Assembly: GCA_020064725.1 (NCBI GenBank)
Contig: JAGTWJ010000002.1
Span: 1,302,001-1,366,000 of the forward strand
Length of the DNA stretch: 64,000 bases
Origin: Drechslerella dactyloides
Taxonomy: Eukaryota; Ascomycota; Orbiliomycetes; Orbiliales; Orbiliaceae
Direction: 5' to 3'
In this document: in pieces, positions 55,037-64,000 of the stretch
Numbering within the stretch: position 1 is the stretch's first letter
Layout: the number at the start of each line of letters is the position of its first letter
Translations under genes and position numbers: made by a program
The notes under the pieces: model-generated
What the model saw: the letters and a program-made list of their open reading frames with translations, nothing else
What the model was told of the DNA's origin: nothing
Database searches by the model: none

Positions 55037-57093
55037 TGTCGTTCTATCAATGTTGCGTTGTTATTGTTGCAATTCTGAATACGGCCAAAGACGCAGAAGT
55101 TCAACTTCAATCCGAAGATACGGCAGAACGGAACATCGAATTGTTCGTTTCCCCAGGTTTACAGCGGTTATATATCATCCTGCAGCACTCGTGAGCCTTC
55201 GTCACCGCCGGCGTCTGCAGTGTCTACGGCATCCTTCACGCGGCCGCGGCGTACGCGGGCTGGCCAGCTGAGGCTTCGCGAGTGAGGGCGTGCGCCTGCC
55301 TGCGCCGCCCATGTGACGGCCGCAACGCAAACTGCAGTTACGCCGGCCGGTCACACCTGCTCTGCACCTGGATCCTTAGGGATGGTTGACTAGATGCTCT
55401 TTAGGTAAATAGGTCTGAGGACGGTGGTCTTATAGATCCAGTGGACTGTGCTGGTGCTGCTAGTGATTTGAATGCGGTATTGTTGTTGGTGCTGGCTGCC
55501 ACAAGGTGTATGCACAGGGTATACCACTGTACTGGCATCCTGATATCCACGAGAAAGCTTAGCTGTTCCACCAGCATCCAGCATACAATAACCATGTCAC
55601 GGCTTGCATGTTTCAGATCGATCGGGGAAGCTTAGCATCGGCGATTTATTTGATAAACGAAGCACATGGCAACATGCATCACTCTGCTAGACCCATAGTA
55701 TACCCAGCCCGGATCGATCACAATGTAGCATTATAAATACAGATCATGCCCACCGGCAGCCAGCGTCGCCTGCCTCTATATATTCGTCATCTTCCCCGCA
55801 CAGCTTCCGAAGATATCTTTCATTGGTGGTACTACGTCGTCAGCCTTATAGATGGTAACTCAGGATCGAATCTCCACAATTTAGCAGCAGGACTGCAGTG
55901 TTATCATGGCCTTGTTTCTACCCCTCTTTTCTTCCTTTTGATATGCGAGATCTGAACAAGATCTTCGTGCATGGATCCACGGAATATGATTTATGCATGC
56001 AAATGCATATGTACTGTCATTTTGTCCATTATCTTCATCTTTTTGTTTTGGTCGTAGTACTCGGTCAGCGACCTTTGTTGCATCATGTAAAGATCGAGCA
56101 CCTTCTTCAGTCCAGTGTACACATGTCCCACAGCAAGGATTGGTCTCTTATATATATTATCGGGTTACGATATCGGTACGTGATACAAGCATACCTGTCC
56201 TGGTAAAACGGCTGTATCTCGCCAGACAATCCCAAATCACATGTCCAGTAGAGCCAGCCCTACGATGCCACCACATGCTCCCATCGACTTATATCCAGCT
56301 ACGTCCAAGCCACGACCCTTAGGATTCAATGCTTTACGTATACGTATATGCGCACGAGAGTAGTTATATGTAATATGTATTACTGAAGACACATTAGACT
56401 TTACTTTAATACACATCAAGAATTCGATGAATGCAAACCGAGTTCAGCGCGCACAGCAACTTGATAACACGGAAAGCACAAAAGGATGCAAAAGCGAGAG
56501 AAGAAACCAGCGCGTGTAAAGACAGCTGCAACACTAGTATATCGATATCATTAACGTCCAGGCATTGATCATAATAACAAACATTAACAATAAGACAGCC
56601 AGATTATCAGCCCTGCTTTTTTCTTTCTTTCCCCGGTCTTTCCATCCTTGAGCTTCCATCCTGCTGATTGTCTGTCTATCCCTCTTCCGGTACACGTATA
56701 TGTAGATATTTTCACCAAGCGGCTATCCTGGTCGATGACGGCACGTCATAAGGAATAAAAAAAGAAAGCGTAAATTGATTAAAGTGTCAAAGTAGCGACA
56801 TTGCATGGCATTCTGATTGCTATCGCCGTATCCCGTCCCTCCGTCCGTCGTTGGCGCTTGTCCGTCCGATCGCTCAAAGTCGTAGCTCTATCCCGTGTGC
56901 GATATGACATGGTTGTCCCAAAGGAAAAAAAGCAGAAGAAAAAGAAAAAGGGAGAAAGAAGAAGAGGAAGGAGAAGAAGCAGCAGTAGTAATAAGAGGGT
57001 ATGAAGGTGGAGATGGTTGGTTGGAACGTATAGTATGACCCAAATGAAAATTATGAAGCTAGAACCCGGGAAACGACGATTATCCGGCTAACT
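55037..57093. other. Intergenic, 2.1 kb
   Basis: Promoter of the CorA-like gene on the left and 3' UTR of ARF1 on the right, which includes a purine tract (56928-56990). Several short frames without motifs. No gene seen. Confidence 0.45.
56928..56990. repeat. Purine-rich low-complexity tract
   Basis: About 60 bp almost only A and G (AAAAG, GAAG, GGAG units), downstream of ARF1. Its Lys/Arg-rich translation is not evidence of a gene. Confidence 0.6.
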
Positions 57094-57949
57094 TTACATG
57101 CCGTTCCGCTTCTTGATGTTCTGGGAGAGCCATTCCAATCCTTCGTAGAGACCGTCTCCGGACGTCGCGCAGGTTTGTTGGATGTACTGTGGAAAGAAAC
57201 ATGTTAGCCAATCTGAGGGTTCATTGCTTGTGACGGGTCGCGTGACTTACCCATGCTCGCTGTCTCAAGCTGTGCAAGCCAAGCTTGTCAGTGATTTCGG
57301 CAGCATTCATCGCGTTCTGCAAGATAACATTAATTAGCGTAGGTCTGTGGTGGGCGCGTTTTGGAAGGAAAGGGTGCTAAGTACCGGCAAATCCTGCTTG
57401 TTGGCGAAGACCAACAGAAGGGCGTCCCGGAGCTCATCCTCGTTGAGCATCCGCTGGAGTTCCTCACGGGCTTCTGAGACACGCTCTCTGTCGTTCGAGT
57501 CGACGACGAAGATGATACCCTGGGTGTTCTGGAAGTAATGTCTCCACAGCGGGCGGATCTTGTCCTGCCCACCGACGTCCCACACGGTGAACGAGATGTT
57601 CTTGTACTCAACGGTCTCAACGTTGAAGCCAATGGTAGGAATGGTGGTGACAATTTCACCCAATTTCAGCTTGTACAGAATGGTCGTTTTACCAGCGGCG
57701 TCCTGTTTGGGGGGGAAGGGTCAGCGTTCGAGCTACGAAACGATGTGGATCCTCGGAGCCGACAGGGGTGCAAAGCGAGACGCGAGCGGCGAAGATTCTT
57801 CGAAGCTCCGCAGTCTCGAGCTTTCCACCGTGTTCCGGACGAGGTTCATGACGATGGGAGAGCAGGATACTCACCAGGCCGACCATGAGAATACGCATCT
57901 CCTTCTTGCCGAAAAGGCTCGCAAGAGCTTTCGAGAATGCTATACCCAT
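57094..57949 (-). CDS. ARF1: ADP-ribosylation factor 1
   Basis: Four exons on the minus strand: 57949-57875, 57702-57385, 57316-57251 and 57186-57094, 183 aa, all in frame. Gly2 (MGIAFSK) is the N-myristoylation site of the amphipathic N-helix. G1 GLDAAGKTT spans intron 1, switch I has TIPTIGFNVE, switch II/G3 WDVGGQDKIRPLW, G4 NKQDLP ends exon 2, and G5 CATSGDGLYEGL is in exon 4. Lengths and motifs are those of class I Arf GTPases, which recruit COPI and adaptor coats at the Golgi. Arf1 versus another Arf cannot be excluded, but identity to Arf1 motifs is near complete. Sequence conservation makes every splice site certain. Confidence 0.97.
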
Positions 57950-59000
57950 CTTGGCTCTTTGGTATCTAAAAAGGACCGTCTAAGGAGAGAGAAGATGGAG
58001 GCAAAGCTGTCGGATTACAACAACGTCAACGGCGAAAAATCTGTATCGATAGGTCGAAAGACGTGAGTTAGCTCCGAGTTAACCTCCGAGGATGAAGAGT
58101 ACGAAGAACGAGGCGCACGACGAGCATCGGTCGAGCTGGCGAAGCAGTGGCAATACAGGTGGGAAGGGCCATCGCGAAGGCGAGCTGTCCGGACGAGCGA
58201 GCGGCCGTCGGAAAGGCTTCACGACGCGAACGGCTGGAGCTGGCGGACCGGAAAGGGGGTCGCCGGTCCAATGGGAAGCACCCGGGCAGTGGTCGTGATG
58301 CCAGAGACGACGGGACGGACACGAGCGATTAAAGGACGAGGGAAAATAGGGGGATACGGGAGGAGGAGGAGCGGAGCAGAGCAGAGCAAGCACGAACCAG
58401 ACTCTAAGCGGGAGCGACAATGGAGGCCCGTGTCGTGATGATGATGATGATGGTAGGCCTTGTCGAGAGATGATGGATGATGGTGATGATGATTGAAGAT
58501 GGATGGATGATGGATGATGGATGATGGATGGGATGGATGGACGGGCGATGGGCGAAGTGAAGTCAAGTTAAACGTATGCGGCCGGGTTGAGCAGCAGCAG
58601 CAAGTTACTAAGTAATAGCAGGTTTGATTGCGTGTGCGAGCAGCGTGGAAGAGGAAGGAGGTAAAATACCACCGGCCGCAGAACGAAGTAAAATAAAATA
58701 CCTGTCGAGCGAAATCCAACGAAGGAGAAGAGCTAGCTGCCTCACCGGTCCGTCAGCTCGAAAGCACCCGACCAGGCCGAAACCAGACGCTGAATCGAAA
58801 GGGGCGCGGCGGCGAAAAACTTCGACTTGCTGGCAAAACGAGCTGCTGCAGCTGCAGGAGGAGAAAATTTCCAGCTAGGCCGGGACGAGAAGCGTCGGAT
58901 AACGTGATTGGCCGGCGCTGGCTAAACGGACTGCTGGATCGAAGGTGTCCGCCGTCGACGGGGTTCTTATTTTAGTAGTTCGAGCTCGGCTTCGCCCTGG
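57950..59000. promoter_or_regulatory. ARF1 upstream region
   Basis: About 1 kb before ARF1, GC-rich near the gene. It contains the ATGATGG-type repeat listed separately. Open frames at 58068-58720 on the minus strand are the His/Ser/Pro translation of leader and repeat; rejected as genes. Confidence 0.5.
58436..58545. repeat. ATG/GGATGAT short tandem repeats
   Basis: About 110 bp made of ATGATG, GGATGGAT and GATGATGG units on the plus strand, in the ARF1 leader or promoter. Copy number is irregular, as in a slippage-prone minisatellite. Confidence 0.7.
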
Positions 59001-60697
59001 GCGGTGTATCGCTGCTGCAGGCAATGCGCTCTCGAACAATGCAGGAGCTGTGGCGTAGAAGTATCAGAATATTCGAGCGCCCCGATTGATATCGCTGGTC
59101 GTGATGTCTGGATTACAGAGATTTCAATCCTGACGCGCTGCTACGTCAGGGCTTTTATACTAGCATCGATGCTCCAACAGCTCCCTCTCCACGGCCAAAC
59201 TGAACACGATTGCAGATTCTGCCAGAGGGCATCGTCCGGCCTGCGCTTCTGGCTCAGCAGACCCCTTTGATCAGCCTCGACGGAGTGAATGCGCTCCTGT
59301 CTTCGGAGCTGCATGCCTCGAAAGCAGCACCCGAGATGACGCCCACGTAAACGCACTCGCTCGCTCACTCAAGCTCCACGGAAAGGCCAGCGAGGAGATA
59401 TCCAGCCAGCGCCTTGAGTCATCGATCGTGCATACTGGCGGCACCGTTCCTGGGCGGTCGGCTATCGCCATCGGACCGGGGCTGGAGCTCGAGGTTGAGG
59501 CCACCGTTTACAATAGCCAGCCAGCAGGCACCAGGAACCCGCCCGAGGCAGGTGCATCTTGGTCGCAACGCAGAACCAGCCACGCCTGCTGACTAACACG
59601 GCTTGGCCACTGTGGCGAAGTCGCCTCGCTAGCTGATAACTGGTGATAACACTCAAGCTGTCCCGGCGCTGTGCTGGAAAAAGAGAGAGGTGGATCGATA
59701 CGGCTATGTTACTGTATCATTAACCCAAAGATATATACATTGGAATCGATAATACGTTAATGATATGCTACTATCCTTAGATATTTTGACAGAGCACGTA
59801 TTCAGACCATCCAAAATGCAGCTCGTTCGGCACAGTAGTACCATACAAAAAGGTCCATGGCATGTCAGCTAAGCACTTACTCTTTGAGTCTACTACTGTC
59901 AATGCCGCAAGATGTTTCACCCATGGAAGGACTCACGGTTGCCTGAATCTGCATGTTGGTAGCTGCAATGGATTTGATCCCAATATAAATCGAGAGTAGG
60001 GGTGGCCGGTGGGTGCTTTCAGTTAGTACATTCCCCCCCAATTTGTATCTATTGGAATGGACGCGATCTCGGAGATATTAAGATCTCGAGAATTCTAGAA
60101 GCTAGAAGCTGGCATGCAGGAGCAAGTCGATTGGCGACACCTCGGGAACATTTTTCACGTCAACGACTGCACGGTAGATGATATTCCCCTTCGTAAGCTA
60201 TCGGTCCCCTGTACGTTGTGTATATTTATATGTTACATCTAGTTCTGCACAATTGAGTCACCCAGCCGATAACATCAGCTTATTATATTATTTGGCGCTG
60301 CCGGGTCTATTCTCGCCGTGCCGGTTGTCAACCTTATCATGCAAGTCACGGTGGCTGGTGGGATCAATCCCAAATGCTGGGTACCCTATCCATCATAGTG
60401 GAAAGGACAAATGTACTCAATTCGATCGCCCACTTTCATGTTTAGTTAGGCTTGTCTGTCCTGGTGTGTCTCAATATTGCTGCCTGCAGCCATCATGGAG
60501 TTTGTTATCATTGTTAACATGTTCTGTTTCAATCCGTTCAGCAGCAAAAAAATGACCCATACGCGTATACGACGGGTTACCAATTATCAGAATCAATGAT
60601 AGCAATCTGCGGGTTAATCTTACCAAGACAAAGGCTCTCACCGCAGCCCATAGGTATCAATATAACCAACGACGATAAAATGTTAGAGGTCTCGAAA

Positions 60698-60713
60698 TAG
60701 ACGTTAACGTCTA
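60698..60713. repeat. 16-bp perfect palindrome
   Basis: TAGACGTTAACGTCTA is its own reverse complement; no gene is close to it. Confidence 0.75.
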
Positions 60714-60880
60714 ACTAGATTAGGAGTTTCAAAAAATTTACTATGTAGTAGTGAGCAAGATAGGCTCCAGGATGATATATGCATGATTAATCGTTCGATT
60801 GTAGATACAGGAGCTCGTCCTATGAGTCAGCATTGGTTAATGTACACTGCACTGGCCATAACAGTTATGCATCTGTGTCC

Positions 60881-60914
60881 GGACGTGATAGATCTATAGA
60901 TCTATGTCACGTCC
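60881..60914. repeat. 34-bp inverted repeat
   Basis: Arms GGACGTGA and TCACGTCC are perfect reverse complements and flank a near-palindromic TAGATCTATAGATCTA core plus two bases. Confidence 0.75.
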
Positions 60915-62924
60915 CAAGATTTTAAGGCTTATGTACCTAGTCTCGTTATATGCCCAGAATAATGTACCCTCCTTCATCATTAAACATAAGATGGTGACTT
61001 GTATCCTTCGCCAAGCTCCTGGTGTTAGGAGAGATCAATGTCTAATATATGCATGGATATTGATATAGATATCGATACAAGGATAAGGGACCAACGATGA
61101 CGGATATCCGATCTCCGACGCGGCCTCACGATACAAGCATCAACAACCGTAGATCAAATCCCAACAGCATTCGATCACAGGTTCCAGGCCTGGTAGCAGG
61201 ATCTCCAATTAATTCTTCGATCCGGGTACTTATCTCGCAGACCAGTGCCCGGGTACTCTATCAAGCAACGAGATAGGTTCAAACTCTCATAGCCTGAACC
61301 TACGTGCGTCCAGCTTCTAGCCCGCGAGACAAGCGCCGCTTGAACGCCACCTATCATTTGCATTCCACATCCGGAGTACGATTACCTTTTTTACATCGAG
61401 ATATAGATAGGATGCACTTGCTACAAACCGACTTTGAAGGACCCAACAGATATATATCTAATAGGTATGTTTACACCCATATTTTAAGCTTTGGTTGCCA
61501 TTCGTAGGGATCGTCAAGCTAGGCTCGCGGCTCAGGATAGCTTTGCAACGGATGATTCAGTAGGTATTAGATCTTGTGCGACCTTAAGCCTCATGTTCAG
61601 CCAACATAGTGCTAAGCACATAGCAGATCCTCGTCACAGCCATCTTGGCAAATTTGATCGTTGCGGCGCTGCCACGGGGTAGTTTACAATTAATTGCAGC
61701 GTAGCGGTTGGTAGCCTGCAGCAGTTGCGGTAGGTTTATGCATGTAAATAGAAGTGATCTTGCGTGTGAATTGGTTTCGTGAACCAGACCCTCCCTGAAA
61801 CTGTGTGGGATTGGCCTATGAGACCAGTGTGTGGATTCTTATGATCGTCACCCGAGTCGCAAGCTCCTAAATTCATAAACGTATCTACTTGTACATATGT
61901 ATACGTATATAATTATCAATTTAACGGGCCTTGGACTTCTCCTATATGATTATGAAGGCTTTATTATCTCAGAGGCACGTTCTACGATAATAAGTATTGA
62001 TGAATGGTGGTAGGAAAGCTACTTACGGGCCTGATTTGGCGTTTCCCGATATAAATGCGCGGGACGGAGCCAGAATCTGGCTGATGGCTGATGTTAAACC
62101 CACGTAATACCATTCTAATTATTAACAATAAAGTTATACCCATTACGGAAACCAGCCGGCTTGAACGGGTCTTGATCGTAACCCAGGATCGCCGAGAGTC
62201 ATCCAGCTTGATCTCACAAGCCTCAAGGTAGCGAGTTAGCACTCTCTTGGATTAACTAGCTACGATATCTACTATCATCCATCGGAACTCCAAGCGTTGG
62301 TCCACGAGATAGCTACTCCCTCCGTTAAGGACTTATAAGGTAAGGTTAACAGAAACTGTTAAATCGATCGTTAACGTTCTTTGCTCGCTGGTTTACAGAC
62401 ATCTACATTTGTATCTCCTATTCTAGGGTTCTTGCTTCCGAGTTGCTTGCTCGGTAGAATTTTCGCATGTTGGACATCTACACATGCCAGCCTCTGGAAC
62501 CCCATTGCGTAAGCTTTCAGCGGTGTATATCTCAAAAGATAGTAGCTCCGAAGCTGTTCCGGACAGCAGCTTCCGTTCCTAGATCTCACATTTAATGCTT
62601 AAGATAGGCCTATAACACAGAGAAACACAAGAATGGCAATAGCATTTGGCGGTCTATCCTACGAGACAAATGAATATTAAATGCTGGTATTGCCGATATA
62701 CTTCCCTTTAGGTTGAGCTCCATATATGCATATGTCAACTAGCTACCCAAGTACTCCACTGAAAAGGGTGGGTATTTCAAAACTGCTGTAACTGTATATA
62801 AGGTGAGATTGTTAAACTATTGTTATACAATCCAAAATCGTTGTCTCGCAAGCCAGACGCCTTTCTCCAAAATCCTATTTTACTCTTTTGCCGCTGTACT
62901 TTCGGATAGCTTTACAGCGGATTT

Positions 62925-63038
62925 CTACCATTTGATTTGAAACTCGGATATATCACGATGTAATCTTTCCAATGATTGCTGTAATCGTTCACGAAGGCTG
63001 ACACTTTCCCATAGAGTAGGTATGTACCGCTTCGGATG
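62925..63038 (-). pseudogene. Possible coding relic (amphipathic helix end)
   Basis: Minus-strand frame closed by TAA upstream and TAG at 62925-62927. It reads like real protein: a Tyr/Pro/Trp start (RYIPTLWESVS) then an amphipathic helix LRERLQQSLERLHRDISEF. It has no start codon and I see no acceptor site, so it is either the last exon of a gene I cannot complete or a fragment. Family not recognised. Confidence 0.3.
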
Positions 63039-63102
63039 TTACCGCATACGTATACCTGACAAGCCAGACCGGTTTGATTATACTTCCCATCAGCGCACTA
63101 TG

Positions 63103-63126
63103 CCCCTAGAAAAAATCTTCTAGGGG
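63103..63126. repeat. 9-bp stem-loop
   Basis: CCCCTAGAA (63103-63111) and TTCTAGGGG (63118-63126) are perfect reverse complements with a 6-nt loop. There is no T-run after it and no gene ending nearby, so a terminator role is not supported. Confidence 0.6.
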
Positions 63127-64000
63127 GACTGGGAGAATTTGACCATGATATATAAAATCGTCCAGTAGGCCCGATATTCTCATCTCGTCAGCAACTGGCA
63201 TGGATTCGGCCGTCGATTTGTAGCCAGAGTGATAAGCTTACCCTCCTGTGGGTGCCGTTTGTCGCAATTGTAGTCTCGAGGCTGCTCTCAGTGGTGATTA
63301 ATGAATACCTTTTAAGGTCTGTATGATATCTGGCGGATGAACTATCGCCCGATGTTCCGTAGCTCTCATTGGAAGTCTGAAAATAGGCTATCAAGAGGGT
63401 CGATTTGCGGGACAAGTACCTTGAGCGATGTGGTAATCCATACGTAATTTAATGCATAATTTTTGGTGAGAGCCTGATCCGTTTAGATCTATGTCTTGCA
63501 CTAAATCATAGATATTGATCTGCAGGAAGCAGCTATGGGGATAGCTAAGTATGTAAAACGAACGAGCATATGAACTTATACCCCTCTCGAATGTTCACGC
63601 CATGCATCCATGCTACAAGTGTTCATTCCTATCCAGCTAACAATTTAGAACAGGCACATCTGAGAAATTTTCTGTTCATCATAGGAGGCGAGTATATATA
63701 TACGGAGCTAATCGCCGTCAATCTATGAACGAGTAAATAAGTATACCGGCAAAAGACGGCAGGCTGGCTTGAGGAGAACACCGGCGGGTTAGTAGCAAGA
63801 TTCCCTTCAAAGCTCGATGTCTAATTCTAGGCGCATGTAGCATTAAGGAGCACAGCCTTGGAATTATTATAAATTTATTCGCCCACCTGATGTAAAACCC
63901 AGCTTAAGCAAGCTCAACTAATATCCCGGGCCGCATTTCTACGCACGTTGCTAGTGTTTCCGCGCCCCGAACTGGACCGATAGAAAAGCATATACAACCA

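Larger units (their letters stand above)
59001..64000. other. Gene-poor, AT-richer end of window
   Basis: From about 59.7 kb the base composition shifts toward AT, stops are frequent in all frames and no complete gene is visible. It holds three palindromic structures and one coding relic, listed separately. A plus frame at 60178-60555 has no motif. This could be decayed repeat DNA altered by RIP-type mutation, but I cannot recognise the original element. Confidence 0.5.

Noticed and set aside
58068..58720. Minus-strand frames upstream of ARF1, one with a hydrophobic N-terminus
   Set aside because: They translate the ARF1 leader and the GATG repeat (His/Ser/Pro runs); the hydrophobic start is short and not followed by a plausible protein.
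60178..60555. 125-codon plus-strand frame
   Set aside because: Cys/Ser/Leu-rich without motif, in an AT-rich gene-poor region; no intron or promoter signs.
1..64000. CRISPR arrays, bacterial operons, rRNA genes, complete transposons
   Set aside because: None seen: no regularly spaced repeats, no terminal repeats flanking transposase or RT domains, and gene structure is clearly eukaryotic.

Overview
The window is nuclear DNA of a filamentous ascomycete (Pezizomycotina). Evidence: protein genes are interrupted by short introns (about 50-110 nt) with GTANGT-type donors, CTAAC/CTGAC branch points close to the 3' site and AG acceptors; the gene set (CFEM membrane protein, Cu-only surface SOD, fungal CorA-like transporter, DUF7025-type AAA ATPase, Orm, Med1, 183-aa Arf1) is typical of that group. 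I cannot name the species.

Layout. 0.9-7.2 kb: divergent NOP4 (-) and VPS9 (+). 10.1-10.8 kb: four-TM MARVEL-like protein (-). 14.3-15.1 kb: a domesticated Ty1/copia Pol beta-barrel gene (-) that has lost the protease aspartate. 18.3-21.3 kb: 8-exon AAA ATPase (+). 23.9-25.9 kb: CFEM single-pass membrane protein (+), convergent with HSP78 (-, 26.7-29.1 kb), which is divergent from a membrane-anchored glutaredoxin (+, 29.5-30.4 kb). The HSP78 promoter has a perfect three-unit heat-shock element, a CCAAT box and a TATA box. 32.0-39.6 kb: two paralogous secreted proteins with matching introns and paired dibasic sites, and between them a tRNA-Ser(GCU) gene and an 8-cysteine surface-protein gene. 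40.9-47.2 kb: ORM, MED1 and a Cu-only SOD (-). 52.3-55.0 kb: CorA-like transporter (-). 57.1-57.9 kb: ARF1 (-). The last 6 kb is gene-poor and AT-richer, with palindromes and possible relics of coding sequence.

The most unusual item is the tRNA-Ser(GCU) gene at 33955-34091. All tRNA stems pair and the anticodon loop has no intron, but the variable arm is interrupted by 56 nt that carry mRNA-type signals (GTAAGG donor, CTAAC branch point 11 nt before a CAG acceptor). Removing exactly this segment rebuilds an 81-nt tRNA-Ser with a 3-bp, UUCG-capped variable arm. This looks like a spliceosomal-type intron in a Pol III tRNA gene, outside the canonical 37/38 position.

Functionally the window mixes housekeeping genes (ribosome biogenesis, Rab5/Arf trafficking, sphingolipid control, Mediator, mitochondrial proteostasis, redox) with accessory secreted or surface proteins. 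Exon boundaries were placed by hand from splice signals, reading frame and family conservation; no transcript or database evidence was available.
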